Source: Thiobacillus sp. (lineage in GTDB: Bacteria > Pseudomonadota > Gammaproteobacteria > Burkholderiales > Thiobacillaceae). Taken from it: DNA of 7,190 bases. The translations under genes and the position numbers were made by a program. The notes beneath the pieces were generated by a model. It did not search any database, had not been told where the DNA came from, and worked only from the letters and a program-made list of their open reading frames with translations. The stretch lies in assembly GCA_024710445.1 (NCBI GenBank), contig JANJUT010000090.1, positions 1 to 7,190 of the forward strand, given 5' to 3'. Within the stretch, counting starts at the first letter, position 1. Every line of letters begins with the position of its first letter. This document shows, one piece after another, positions 1 to 7,190 of this stretch.

Positions 1-1
1 C

Positions 2-469
2 GTGATGGTGGCGGGGGCCCTGGCAATTTTTGCATATGTCGCGGGTAACGGGGTGTTATCAAAATATTTTGGCGTGCCTTTCTTTCTGGGAGCGGGTGAT
101 CTGGCCGTTTTTTGTGCGGCAATGGCCGGCGCCGGCCTGGCCTTCCTGTGGTTCAACGCCTACCCGGCCGAAGTCTTCATGGGCGATGTCGGCGCGCTGG
201 CACTGGGCGCCGCGCTGGGTGTGGTGGCCGTCATCGTGCGCCAGGAAATCATCCTGTTCATCATGTGCGGCGTATTCGTGGTGGAGACCCTGTCAGTGAT
301 GGTGCAGGTGGCTTCGTTCAAGCTCACCGGCAAGCGCGTATTCCGCATGGCGCCGATTCACCACCATTACGAACTCAAGGGCTGGAAAGAGAACCAGGTG
401 GTGGTGCGTTTCTGGATCATCAGCATGATGCTGGTGCTGATCGGACTGTCGAGTTTGAAGTTGAGATGA
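2..469 (+). CDS. mraY: MraY, phospho-N-acetylmuramoyl-pentapeptide transferase (3' part)
   Basis: This is the C-terminal 155 residues of the integral membrane enzyme that transfers phospho-MurNAc-pentapeptide from UDP to undecaprenyl phosphate, making lipid I on the inner face of the cytoplasmic membrane. The reading frame is already open at the window edge. Family members have about 360 residues, so roughly the first 200 lie upstream, and the GTG at position 2 is an internal codon. Visible signatures are [19 protein letters not shown], whose Asp (fragment residue 62) matches the catalytic Asp267 of E. coli MraY, and the triple-histidine motif [13 protein letters not shown] (His 120-122). Several hydrophobic membrane segments surround these motifs, the last ending in [12 protein letters not shown] at the C-terminus. 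The stop codon overlaps the murD start in an ATGA. The first 120 bases are AT-richer than the rest, but the protein reads normally. The identification is very secure. Confidence 0.97.
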   Translation: MMVAGALAIFAYVAGNGVLSKYFGVPFFLGAGDLAVFCAAMAGAGLAFLWFNAYPAEVFMGDVGALALGAALGVVAVIVRQEIILFIMCGVFVVETLSVMVQVASFKLTGKRVFRMAPIHHHYELKGWKENQVVVRFWIISMMLVLIGLSSLKLR

Positions 470-1890
470 ACTACGACAGCCTGAACCTTTCCGGTAAAAA
501 CGTCCTGGTCCTCGGGCTGGGCGACACCGGCCTGTCGTGCGCGCGCTGGCTGGTTGCGCGCGGCGCAAAGGTGGGCGTGGCGGATAGCCGTGCGGCGCCG
601 CCGCACGCGGAACGTCTGGCCGAATGGCTGCCACAGGTGCCGCTGCATACCGGCTCATTCGACGACGCGCTGCTGCAGGCGGCGGAGCTGCTCGTCGTCA
701 GTCCCGGCGTGCCGCTTTCCGGGCCGGCTGTCGAACGGGCCATCGCTGCAGGCGTTGAAGCGGTCGGCGACGTCGAACTGTTTGCGCGCGCCATCCAGGC
801 GCTGAATGCCGGGCGTGCCAATGCGCCGGACGAGACACCTCCCATCCGGGTCATCGCCATTACCGGCAGCAACGTCAAGAGCACGGTCACTGCGATGTGC
901 GGCGACATGTGCCGCATGGCGGGTCTGGCGACCTGCGTGGCAGGCAATATTGGCCTGCCTGTGCTCGATGCCTTATACGAAGTCGAGCAGGGTATTTCTC
1001 CCGTTCCCGAGGTGTGGGTACTGGAACTGTCCAGTTTCCAGCTGGAAACCACGACGCATCTCAACGCCACCGCTGCTGCCGTGCTCAACCTGTCGGAAGA
1101 CCATATGGATCGCTATGCCGACATGAATGCCTATGCCGCAGCCAAGGCGCGGATCTTCAATGGTGACGGGGTGCAGGTGGTGAATCGCGACGACCCGCGC
1201 ACGATGGCCATGATCCTGCCGGGACGGCAAGTGGTCAGCTTTGGCCTGGACCGCTGCCCACACGGCCAGAATTTTGGCCTGTGCGAGGACGAGTTGTGTC
1301 TGGGTGGCGACATGCTGATGCCGCAATCCGAGTTGCCTGTGGCGGGTCTGCATAACGCCGCCAATGCGCTGGCCGCGCTGGCGCTGACTCGTGCACTGGA
1401 CTTGCCGATGGACGATCTGCTGCGCGGATTGCTGCATTTCAAGGGCTTGCCGCACCGGGTCGAAAAAATTGCCGACATCGAAGGCGTTACCTATTACGAC
1501 GATTCAAAAGGCACCAATGTGGGCGCTACCGAGGCCGCCCTTTACGGCATGGGCAAGCGCCGTGCGGTGGTGATCCTGGGCGGCGATGGCAAAGGCCAGG
1601 ATTTCAGCCCGTTGAAAGCGGCGGTCGAGGCCAATGCGCGCGCCGTGCTGCTGATCGGGCGCGACGCGCCGCTGATTGCTGCGGCCATCGAGGGCTGCAA
1701 CGTGGAAACGCTTAGGGTCAGCAGCCTGGCCGAAGCCGTCGAACAGGCCCAGCGGCTGGCCCATCCGGGTGATGCCGTGCTGTTGTCCCCGGCGTGCGCC
1801 AGCTTCGACATGTTCCGCAATTACACCCATCGTGCCGAAGTCTTTATCGCAGCCGTCAACAAGCTGGCAGCAGAAAGGGGCGCGACCTGA
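466..1890 (+). CDS. murD: MurD, UDP-N-acetylmuramoyl-L-alanine--D-glutamate ligase
   Basis: Cytoplasmic ATP-dependent Mur ligase that adds D-glutamate to UDP-MurNAc-L-Ala. The 474-residue length is slightly above E. coli (438), as is common in betaproteobacteria. The N-terminal Rossmann-like UDP-binding domain starts with [16 protein letters not shown]. The central ATPase domain has [11 protein letters not shown] (P-loop lysine 138), LELSSFQLE (Glu187), SEDHMDRY (His213) and the AAKARIF lysine (Lys227) that matches the carbamylated lysine of the family. The C-terminal domain has [18 protein letters not shown] (Lys348) and [13 protein letters not shown]. The oddity is valine at residue 137, where the family has glycine (GxNGKS/T). 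All other motifs are intact, so I do not call a pseudogene. The ATG at 466 is chosen because it precedes the first conserved strand and forms an ATGA overlap with the mraY stop. No strong Shine-Dalgarno is visible there, so translation probably relies on coupling. Confidence 0.96.
   Translation: MNYDSLNLSGKNVLVLGLGDTGLSCARWLVARGAKVGVADSRAAPPHAERLAEWLPQVPLHTGSFDDALLQAAELLVVSPGVPLSGPAVERAIAAGVEAVGDVELFARAIQALNAGRANAPDETPPIRVIAITGSNVKSTVTAMCGDMCRMAGLATCVAGNIGLPVLDALYEVEQGISPVPEVWVLELSSFQLETTTHLNATAAAVLNLSEDHMDRYADMNAYAAAKARIFNGDGVQVVNRDDPRTMAMILPGRQVVSFGLDRCPHGQNFGLCEDELCLGGDMLMPQSELPVAGLHNAANALAALALTRALDLPMDDLLRGLLHFKGLPHRVEKIADIEGVTYYDDSKGTNVGATEAALYGMGKRRAVVILGGDGKGQDFSPLKAAVEANARAVLLIGRDAPLIAAAIEGCNVETLRVSSLAEAVEQAQRLAHPGDAVLLSPACASFDMFRNYTHRAEVFIAAVNKLAAERGAT
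1874..1880 (+). promoter_or_regulatory. Ribosome binding site of ftsW
   Basis: AAAGGGG lies inside the last codons of murD, nine bases before the ATG at 1890. It supports that start over in-frame codons further upstream such as the ATG at 1794, which would read through murD in another frame and add 32 residues unlike FtsW. Confidence 0.6.
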
Positions 1891-3047
1891 TGCTGTATGC
1901 CGCGCGCGCGCCCAAGCCCAGTTCCGAGCTTGATTTCAACCTGATGTGGCTGGCTATCGGCTTGCTGGCGATCGGGTGGGTGATGGTCTATTCGGCATCC
2001 ATTGCGATTGCCGAGGCGGCCAAATATACCGGTGGCAACGGCGAATATTATTTGCTGCGCCAGGGCATATTCATCGTGCTGGGTGTCATGGTCGGCGTGG
2101 GTGCCTTCCAGATCCCGACCAAGGTCTGGCAGCAGGCGGCACCGTATCTGTTTCTGGCGGGCTTGCTGCTTCTGCTGGTGGTGCTGATTCCAGGTATAGG
2201 GCGCGAGGTAAATGGCAGCCGTCGCTGGATTCCGCTCGGCTTTGCCAACCTGCAGCCGTCCGAGTTGATGAAGTTTCTGGCGGTGCTCTACGCCGCCGAC
2301 TACACCACGCGCAAGGCTGCCTTCATGCACGATTTCAAGAAGGGCTTCCTGCCGATGGCCGGCGTGATGATGCTGGCCGGTGCCCTGTTGCTGCGCGAGC
2401 CGGACTTTGGCGCATTCGTCGTCATCATTTCCATCGCCATGGGCATCCTGTTCCTGGGCGGACTGAACTGGAAAGTGTTTGCCGGACTGGTGGTGGTGTT
2501 GCTGATCGGGTTTGTGCTGCTGATTCTGACTTCGCCGTACCGCCTGCAGCGCGTACTCGGATTCATGGATCCGTTCGCCGATCCCTACGGCAAGGGCTAC
2601 CAGCTGTCGCACGCCCTGATTGCCTTTGGCCGCGGTGAGTGGCTGGGCCTGGGCCTGGGGGGCAGCGTCGAAAAACTGTTCTACCTGCCCGAGGCACACA
2701 CCGACTTCCTGCTGTCGGTCATCGCTGAAGAATTCGGCTTTGTCGGCGTGCTGTTCGTGGTCGGGCTGTTTGCCTGGCTCATCGTCAAGGCCTTCCTGAT
2801 CGGCCATCGTGCGGCGCAGCTCGAACGCAATTTCTGCGCGCTGGTCGCACAGGGCATCGGCATCTGGCTCGGCGTGCAGGCGCTCATCAACATGGGGGTG
2901 AACGTCGGCCTGCTGCCGACCAAAGGACTCACCCTGCCTTTCCTGTCGTTCGGCGGCAGCGGCATCGTCGCCAACTGCCTCGCCATCGCGGTGTTGTTGC
3001 GCATCGACTGGGAGCACCGGCAGATGATGCGGGGGAAAACATTTTGA
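1890..3047 (+). CDS. ftsW: FtsW, septal peptidoglycan glycosyltransferase (SEDS family)
   Basis: Polytopic inner-membrane protein of the SEDS family, which polymerises lipid II into glycan strands at the division septum together with the class B penicillin-binding protein FtsI. The 385 residues contain about ten hydrophobic segments, with a short polar N-terminus before the first one (near residue 17). Family signatures are [10 protein letters not shown] (from residue 108), QPSELMK (122-128), REPDFGAF, the large periplasmic loop with [14 protein letters not shown], and YLPEAHTDF, whose Asp272 matches the essential Asp297 of E. coli FtsW. Near the C-terminus is [16 protein letters not shown] (343-358). 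RodA has similar motifs, but the position between murD and murG fixes the call as FtsW. The start ATG shares one base with the murD stop (TGATG), and the stop shares one base with the murG start. Confidence 0.96.
   Translation: MLYAARAPKPSSELDFNLMWLAIGLLAIGWVMVYSASIAIAEAAKYTGGNGEYYLLRQGIFIVLGVMVGVGAFQIPTKVWQQAAPYLFLAGLLLLLVVLIPGIGREVNGSRRWIPLGFANLQPSELMKFLAVLYAADYTTRKAAFMHDFKKGFLPMAGVMMLAGALLLREPDFGAFVVIISIAMGILFLGGLNWKVFAGLVVVLLIGFVLLILTSPYRLQRVLGFMDPFADPYGKGYQLSHALIAFGRGEWLGLGLGGSVEKLFYLPEAHTDFLLSVIAEEFGFVGVLFVVGLFAWLIVKAFLIGHRAAQLERNFCALVAQGIGIWLGVQALINMGVNVGLLPTKGLTLPFLSFGGSGIVANCLAIAVLLRIDWEHRQMMRGKTF
3031..3036 (+). promoter_or_regulatory. Probable ribosome binding site of murG
   Basis: The purine run GGGGGA sits inside the ftsW 3' end, ten bases before the ATG at 3047. 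It favours this ATG over the in-frame TTG just upstream at 3044. The spacing is slightly long, so re-initiation by ribosomes finishing ftsW may also contribute. Confidence 0.45.
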
Positions 3048-4138
3048 TGGCCGCTGCAAACCGCACCCTCATGGTGATGGCCGGTGGAACCGGCGGCCAT
3101 GTCTATCCCGCGCTTGCGGTGGCCGATGCCCTGCGCGCGCGCGGCTGGAATGTGTTCTGGCTTGGTACGCGCGCCGGGCTGGAAGCGCGCGTGGTACCGC
3201 AGGCCGGCATCGACATGGTGTGGGTGTCGATGGGCGGCATGCGCGGCAAGGGCTTGCTGAAAAAGCTGATGCTGCCGCTGATGCTGCTGATCGCCTTTGG
3301 CCAGAGCCTGCGCGCGATCTTGCAGCGCCGGCCCGATGTGGTGCTGGGCATGGGCGGCTACACCGCTTTTCCCGGCGGCATGATGGCCAGCCTGCTCAAC
3401 AAGCCGCTGGTCATCCACGAACAGAACTCGGTCGGCGGGCTCACCAATCGCGTACTGGCCTGTCTCGCCACTCGCGTGCTGACGGCTTTCCCGCAGGCGT
3501 TCCGGGGCGAAAAGGACAAGCCCATCCCGTGCCGCAGCGTGGCCACTGAATGGGTGGGTAACCCGGTGCGGACCGATATTGCCGGCGTGGGCAAGGTATC
3601 GCACAGTGGTCCGCTGCGTTTGCTCGTGGTCGGCGGCAGCCTGGGCGCATCGGCGCTGAATGACCTGATTCCCAAAGCGCTGGCCTTGCTGCCGGCTGAA
3701 CGGCGTCCACAGGTGGTGCATCAGTCGGGCCGTCAGCATCTCGATATCCTGCGCGCCAATTACGTTGCCGCCGGGGTCGAGGCCGAGGTGCGCGACTATA
3801 TCGAAGACATGGCGGCGGCCTACCGGGCGTGCGACTTTGCCATCTGTCGCGCCGGCGCCATGACGGTAGCCGAGCTGGCCTGTGCCGGCGTCCCCGCGGT
3901 GCTGGTGCCGTTTCCGTTTGCCGTGGATGACCATCAGACCGGCAATGCCGAATTTCTCAGCACAGCCGGTGCAGCCTGGTTGATACAGCAAAAAGACCTG
4001 ACTGCGGACAAGCTGGCCGCGCTGATCGGTGGACTGGATCGCGCCACGCTTGCCACCATGTCCGAGAAAGTCTTGAAACTGGCCAAGCCCGATGCGACGC
4101 AACAGGTCGCGGATATTTGTGAGGCGCTCGCCCAATGA
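3047..4138 (+). CDS. murG: MurG, lipid II-forming GlcNAc transferase
   Basis: UDP-N-acetylglucosamine--undecaprenyl-pyrophosphoryl-MurNAc-pentapeptide transferase (GT28 family, GT-B fold). It works at the inner face of the membrane and converts lipid I to lipid II, the substrate of FtsW encoded just upstream. The length of 363 residues is normal. The N-terminal acceptor domain has the glycine-rich [14 protein letters not shown] (His18), a second glycine loop GGYTAFPGG (from residue 103) and [11 protein letters not shown] (from His124). The C-terminal UDP-GlcNAc domain has GGSLGAS (from 196), [19 protein letters not shown] (Glu276, matching the UDP-ribose-binding Glu of E. coli MurG) and a DDHQTGNA stretch with Gln297 and Asn300. 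A hydrophobic, basic patch near residues 70-85 fits the membrane-association site of the family. The ATG at 3047 shares one base with the ftsW stop, and the stop overlaps murC in an ATGA. Confidence 0.97.
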   Translation: MAAANRTLMVMAGGTGGHVYPALAVADALRARGWNVFWLGTRAGLEARVVPQAGIDMVWVSMGGMRGKGLLKKLMLPLMLLIAFGQSLRAILQRRPDVVLGMGGYTAFPGGMMASLLNKPLVIHEQNSVGGLTNRVLACLATRVLTAFPQAFRGEKDKPIPCRSVATEWVGNPVRTDIAGVGKVSHSGPLRLLVVGGSLGASALNDLIPKALALLPAERRPQVVHQSGRQHLDILRANYVAAGVEAEVRDYIEDMAAAYRACDFAICRAGAMTVAELACAGVPAVLVPFPFAVDDHQTGNAEFLSTAGAAWLIQQKDLTADKLAALIGGLDRATLATMSEKVLKLAKPDATQQVADICEALAQ

Positions 4139-5526
4139 AACACGCTGTCAAACATATCCACTTTATTGGAATTGGTGGCGTCGGCATGTGCGGCATCGCC
4201 GAGGTTCTGCTGAATCTGGGCTATGCCGTGTCCGGATCGGATCTTGCCGACAATGCCGTCACGCAGCGGCTGACCCGCCTGGGTGCGCGCATCCAGCGCG
4301 GGCATGCCGCCGGAAACATCGACGGCGCCGATGCCGTGGTGGTATCGACTGCGGTACAGGAAGACAACCCCGAACTGGTTGCGGCCCGTGACAGGAAATT
4401 GCCCATTGTGCCGCGCGCGCTGATGCTGGCCGAACTGATGCGCCTGCAGCAGGGGATCGCGGTGGCCGGTACGCATGGCAAGACCACGACGACCAGCCTG
4501 GTTGCGAGCATTCTGGGTGAAGCGGGCATGGACCCGACCTACGTTATCGGTGGCAAGCTGACCGCAGCCGGTACCAACGCGCGGCTCGGCAAGGGCGATT
4601 TCCTGGTGGCCGAGGCGGACGAATCGGATGCGTCTTTCCTCTATCTCACGCCGGTAATCGCGATCGTCACCAACATCGACGCCGATCACATGGATACCTA
4701 TGGCCATGACTTCGAGCGTCTGAAACAGGCCTTCGTCGACTTCTGCCAGCGTCTGCCTTTCTATGGCATGGCTGTGCTGTGTGTCGACGATCCGAACGTG
4801 CGCGAAATCATTCCGCGCATCACCAAGCCAATCACCACCTATGGCTTCGATGAATCGGCGCAGGTGCGCGCGGTCAATGCGCGCTTCGAAGCAGGCCAGA
4901 TGCGCTTCACCGTCAAGCGCGAAGGCATGGCGGATCTCGATATCGTGCTGAACCACCCCGGCATGCACAACGTGTTGAATGCCCTGTCGGCCATCGCGGT
5001 CGCGACCGAGGTCGATGCCAGCGACGCTGCCATCGTCAAGGCCCTGGCCGAGTTTCATGGGGTTGGACGGCGCTTCCAGCGCTACGGCGAGCATCCCGCC
5101 AAGGATGGCGGCCATTACAGCCTGGTCGATGATTACGGCCATCATCCGGTGGAAATGGCGGCCACGCTGGCGGCGGCACGCGGAGCCTTTCCTGATCGGC
5201 GTCTGGTGCTGGTGTTCCAGCCACACCGTTACACCCGAACGCGCGACTGTTTCGAGGACTTTGTGAAGGTACTGTCGGAAACCGATGTGCTGGTGCTGAC
5301 CGAGGTCTATCCCGCAGGCGAGGCGCCCATCGTCGCGGCGGATGGACGTGCGCTGGCGCGCGCCGTCCGGGTCGCCGGACGGGTTGAGCCGGTGTTCGTG
5401 GAAAACGTCGCCGACGTGCCCGCAGCACTACATGATCTGGCGCAAGCCGGCGATGTGGTGCTGGTAATGGGCGCGGGCAGCATCGGGCAAGTGGCGCCAG
5501 CCCTGGGAGCAGACCATGCGGCATGA
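4135..5526 (+). CDS. murC: MurC, UDP-N-acetylmuramate--L-alanine ligase
   Basis: Cytoplasmic Mur ligase that attaches L-alanine to UDP-MurNAc, the first peptide-forming step. The 463 residues match the family length. The N-terminal UDP-binding domain has [15 protein letters not shown] (glycine loop at 12-17). The ATPase domain has an intact P-loop [10 protein letters not shown] (Lys116), EADESDASF (from Glu160) and [11 protein letters not shown] (His185). The domain junction and C-terminal domain have [13 protein letters not shown] (from His278), [18 protein letters not shown] (from Asp332) and [10 protein letters not shown] (from Gln362). The ATG at 4135 overlaps the murG stop by four bases and has a weak TGAGG ten bases upstream. 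The product is the substrate of MurD, and its own substrate is made by MurB, encoded next downstream. The intact P-loop here contrasts with the altered one in MurD. Confidence 0.97.
   Translation: MKHAVKHIHFIGIGGVGMCGIAEVLLNLGYAVSGSDLADNAVTQRLTRLGARIQRGHAAGNIDGADAVVVSTAVQEDNPELVAARDRKLPIVPRALMLAELMRLQQGIAVAGTHGKTTTTSLVASILGEAGMDPTYVIGGKLTAAGTNARLGKGDFLVAEADESDASFLYLTPVIAIVTNIDADHMDTYGHDFERLKQAFVDFCQRLPFYGMAVLCVDDPNVREIIPRITKPITTYGFDESAQVRAVNARFEAGQMRFTVKREGMADLDIVLNHPGMHNVLNALSAIAVATEVDASDAAIVKALAEFHGVGRRFQRYGEHPAKDGGHYSLVDDYGHHPVEMAATLAAARGAFPDRRLVLVFQPHRYTRTRDCFEDFVKVLSETDVLVLTEVYPAGEAPIVAADGRALARAVRVAGRVEPVFVENVADVPAALHDLAQAGDVVLVMGAGSIGQVAPALGADHAA
5505..5509 (+). promoter_or_regulatory. 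Ribosome binding site of murB
   Basis: GGGAG lies inside the murC 3' end, six bases before the ATG at 5516. It decides the murB start, because the next in-frame ATG at 5534 has no purine-rich motif at a suitable distance and the one at 5543 has only a poorly placed GAGCGAG. Confidence 0.6.
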
Positions 5527-6490
5527 CTACCGCATGAGCGAGATGGATCTGGGCGGTGGTGCCGCTCCGGTGCTGCGCGGACAGTTCCTCTACAACGAGC
5601 CGATGAAGAAGCACGTGTCCTGGCGTGCGGGCGGCGCTGCACAGCGCGTTTATATTCCGGCCGATCTGGAAGATCTGACCTGGCTGGTGCGCTCGGTGCC
5701 CGCGCAGCAGGACATTCACATGGTGGGCCTGGGCAGCAATCTGCTGGTGCGCGATGGCGGCGTGACCGGTGTCGTGATCCTGTTGCACGGCGTGCTGACC
5801 AGGCTGGCGATCGAAGGCCGCACGCAAGGATTGCCGCCGGCTCCGGCCGATATCGATACTGCGCTGGTGTATGCCCAGGCAGGGGTCGCTTCGCCCAAGC
5901 TGGCACGCTTTGCCGCGACTCACAATCTGGTGGGCGGCGAATTCTGGGCCGGCATTCCGGGCACGGTTGGCGGCGCCATCGCAATGAATGCCGGCTGCTA
6001 CGGCAGCGAAACCTGGGACAGGCTGGTGCAGGTGCAGACGCTGGATCGTCAGGGCCAGATCAACGAGCGCCTGCCGCATGAATATGTCACGGGCTACCGG
6101 CATGTCGCGCTGAAGCAGGCACAGCAGGAATGGTTTATCGGTGGCTGGTTCCGACTGGCGTGTGGCGATGGCACGGCATCGCGCGAAGTGATCAAGGATC
6201 TGCTGAAAAAGCGTATCGCATCCCAGCCTTTGAAATTGCCGAATGCCGGTTCAGTGTTTCGCAACCCTCCCGGCGATTTTGCCGCCCGGTTGATCGAACG
6301 CTGCGGGCTCAAGGGCTTTCGTATCGGTGATGCGCAGGTGTCCGAGAAACACGCCAACTTCATCGTCAATCTGGGCAAGGCCACGGCAACCGATATCGAA
6401 CGGCTGATCGAACATGTGGAAGGCAGTGTGGAAGCGCGCACCAATGTGCGGCTGATCCGCGAAGTGCGAATTATTGGAGAGCGTCAGTGA
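5516..6490 (+). CDS. murB: MurB, UDP-N-acetylenolpyruvoylglucosamine reductase (type II)
   Basis: Cytoplasmic FAD-dependent enzyme that reduces UDP-GlcNAc-enolpyruvate with NADPH to UDP-MurNAc, the substrate of MurC. The FAD-binding part has [21 protein letters not shown] and [19 protein letters not shown]. The substrate domain has GYRHVALK (Arg195), NAGSVFRNP with the proposed proton-donor Ser246, [16 protein letters not shown], and the C-terminal EVRIIGE with Glu316 as the likely catalytic Glu. The NAGSVFRNP and EKHANFIVN forms and the 324-residue length fit the short type II class rather than the longer E. coli type I. About the first 20 residues (up to [14 protein letters not shown]) are poorly conserved, so a start at 5534 or 5543 is possible. 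I prefer 5516 for its Shine-Dalgarno; it overlaps murC by 11 bases. The gene lies between murC and ddl, while in E. coli murB is outside the cluster. Confidence 0.95.
   Translation: MRHDYRMSEMDLGGGAAPVLRGQFLYNEPMKKHVSWRAGGAAQRVYIPADLEDLTWLVRSVPAQQDIHMVGLGSNLLVRDGGVTGVVILLHGVLTRLAIEGRTQGLPPAPADIDTALVYAQAGVASPKLARFAATHNLVGGEFWAGIPGTVGGAIAMNAGCYGSETWDRLVQVQTLDRQGQINERLPHEYVTGYRHVALKQAQQEWFIGGWFRLACGDGTASREVIKDLLKKRIASQPLKLPNAGSVFRNPPGDFAARLIERCGLKGFRIGDAQVSEKHANFIVNLGKATATDIERLIEHVEGSVEARTNVRLIREVRIIGERQ
6476..6481 (+). promoter_or_regulatory. Ribosome binding site of ddl
   Basis: GGAGAG lies inside the last murB codons, five bases before the GTG at 6487. It supports this non-ATG start. The ATG at 6491 is out of frame and is followed at once by a stop. 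The in-frame GTG at 6493 is a less likely alternative, at 11 bases spacing. Confidence 0.6.
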
Positions 6491-7190
6491 ATGTGATCGA
6501 GTCGGCGAAACGTTTTGGTAAGGTCGCCGTGATGCTGGGGGGCACGTCGGCCGAGCGCCCCGTATCCCTGAATAGCGGTGCGGCCGTGCTGGCAGCGCTC
6601 ACCCGGCAGGGGGTGGATGCGCATGCATTCGATCCGGCCACGCGCAATCTCGGTGATCTGATTACCGGCGAATTTGATCGCGTTTTCATCGCGCTGCACG
6701 GACGCTACGGTGAAGACGGCTGCATGCAGGGCGCACTCGAATTGCTGGACATTCCCTATACCGGGAGCGGCGTCATGGCATCGGCCATCGGCATGGATAA
6801 ATGGCGCACCAAATTGCTGTGGCGTGCCGCCGGCCTGCCCACAGCCGATTGGGAGATTCTCACCGCCGCCAGCGATTTTGCCGCGGTCGAAAAGAAGCTC
6901 GGCCTGCCCATCTTCGTCAAGCCCGCGCGTGAAGGCTCCAGCATCGGCATGAGCAAGGTGACCGGGCATGGCACGCTGAAAGCCGCATATGACATGGCTG
7001 CCGAACATGATCCGCTGGTGCTGGCTGAGAAATTTATCGACGGCGCTGAATTCACGGTTGGCATTCTGGGCGATACCGCGTTGCCGCTGATCCGTTTGCA
7101 GCCACCGCAGGACAAGGCGTTCTACGACTTCGAAGCCAAGTACATCAGCAACGACACCGAGTACCACTGCCCGGCCGGTTTGCTCGACTC
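6487..7190 (+). CDS. ddlB: D-alanine--D-alanine ligase, DdlB type (5' part)
   Basis: ATP-grasp enzyme of the cytoplasm that joins two D-alanines into the dipeptide MurF adds to the precursor; it is the target of D-cycloserine and the basis of the vancomycin-binding terminus. The window holds 234 codons of about 300-310 and ends inside the gene with the frame open. Visible motifs are [14 protein letters not shown] (Glu23, matching Glu15 of E. coli DdlB), [46 protein letters not shown] (Lys145 and Ser151, matching Lys144 and Ser150), EFTVGILG, and [14 protein letters not shown] with Tyr219, matching Tyr216. The Mg-binding Asp and Asn residues lie beyond the window. The proline after SAER replaces the Glu of the common AEREVSL form. 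The start is a GTG overlapping the murB stop by four bases (GTGA). The order murB-ddl suggests ftsQ, ftsA and ftsZ follow, but this cannot be seen. Confidence 0.95.
   Translation, partial: MNVIESAKRFGKVAVMLGGTSAERPVSLNSGAAVLAALTRQGVDAHAFDPATRNLGDLITGEFDRVFIALHGRYGEDGCMQGALELLDIPYTGSGVMASAIGMDKWRTKLLWRAAGLPTADWEILTAASDFAAVEKKLGLPIFVKPAREGSSIGMSKVTGHGTLKAAYDMAAEHDPLVLAEKFIDGAEFTVGILGDTALPLIRLQPPQDKAFYDFEAKYISNDTEYHCPAGLLD

Noticed and set aside
466..1890. murD as a possible pseudogene because of the altered P-loop
   Set aside because: The frame is intact at normal length, all other catalytic motifs are present, and both junctions to neighbours are preserved. One substitution is not enough to call it broken.
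1946..2638. Plus-strand open frame of 230 codons inside ftsW in another frame
   Set aside because: It is fully contained in ftsW, is Arg/Gly-rich and has no family resemblance. The ftsW frame carries all the conserved motifs.
1821..3059. Minus-strand open frame of 412 codons covering nearly all of ftsW
   Set aside because: The Gln/His-rich translation is the expected reverse complement of Leu, Val and Ala codons in a membrane protein. No domain is seen.
2681..4135. Long minus-strand open frame of 484 codons across the ftsW end and murG
   Set aside because: It lies antisense to two well-conserved genes. Its translation is rich in Arg, His, Gln and Ala with no recognisable domain, as expected from the complement of GC-rich codons.
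3934..5226. Minus-strand open frame of 430 codons across murG and murC
   Set aside because: It is an antisense shadow of murG/murC with low-complexity His/Arg/Asp-rich composition and no known motif.
5036..6103. Minus-strand open frame of 355 codons across murC and murB
   Set aside because: It is antisense to conserved coding sequence and is Arg/Pro/His-rich without any motif.
1..7190. Promoters, terminators, small RNAs, CRISPR arrays or mobile elements
   Set aside because: There is no intergenic sequence, and by eye I found no hairpin followed by a T-run, no array of direct repeats, and no inverted-repeat element ends. Internal promoters within coding sequence cannot be judged by eye.

Overview
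The window is a stretch of the dcw (division and cell wall) gene cluster from a proteobacterium, most likely a betaproteobacterium. All genes lie on the + strand in the order mraY (3' part only), murD, ftsW, murG, murC, murB, ddl (5' part only). The class is inferred from recalled family resemblance: the MraY tail ([13 protein letters not shown], then a [24 protein letters not shown] end) and the MurG motif GGSLGA read like Neisseria and other betaproteobacteria. A short (type II) MurB between murC and ddl hints at a Nitrosomonadales-like lineage rather than Burkholderiales or Neisseriales. The genus cannot be fixed from this sequence alone.

Layout: mraY tail 2-469, murD 466-1890, ftsW 1890-3047, murG 3047-4138, murC 4135-5526, murB 5516-6490, ddl 6487 to the window end. 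Every neighbouring pair overlaps, by 4, 1, 1, 4, 11 and 4 bases in order. The window therefore has no intergenic DNA, and I see no room for promoters, terminators, RNA genes or mobile elements between genes. This is the pattern of one long, translationally coupled transcript.

Together the genes cover most of peptidoglycan precursor synthesis. MurB reduces UDP-GlcNAc-enolpyruvate to UDP-MurNAc. MurC adds L-Ala and MurD adds D-Glu. Ddl makes the D-Ala-D-Ala that MurF (outside the window) attaches. MraY transfers the finished phospho-MurNAc-pentapeptide to undecaprenyl phosphate (lipid I). MurG adds GlcNAc (lipid II), and FtsW polymerises lipid II at the septum.

I see no previously undescribed system. 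The most interesting detail is in MurD: the near-invariant glycine before the P-loop lysine is a valine (GSNVKST, residues 134-140), while the rest of the protein looks intact. Lesser points are the gap-free junctions, the murB position, a GTG start for ddl, a Glu-to-Pro change in the Ddl N-terminal motif, and a short AT-richer patch in mraY.
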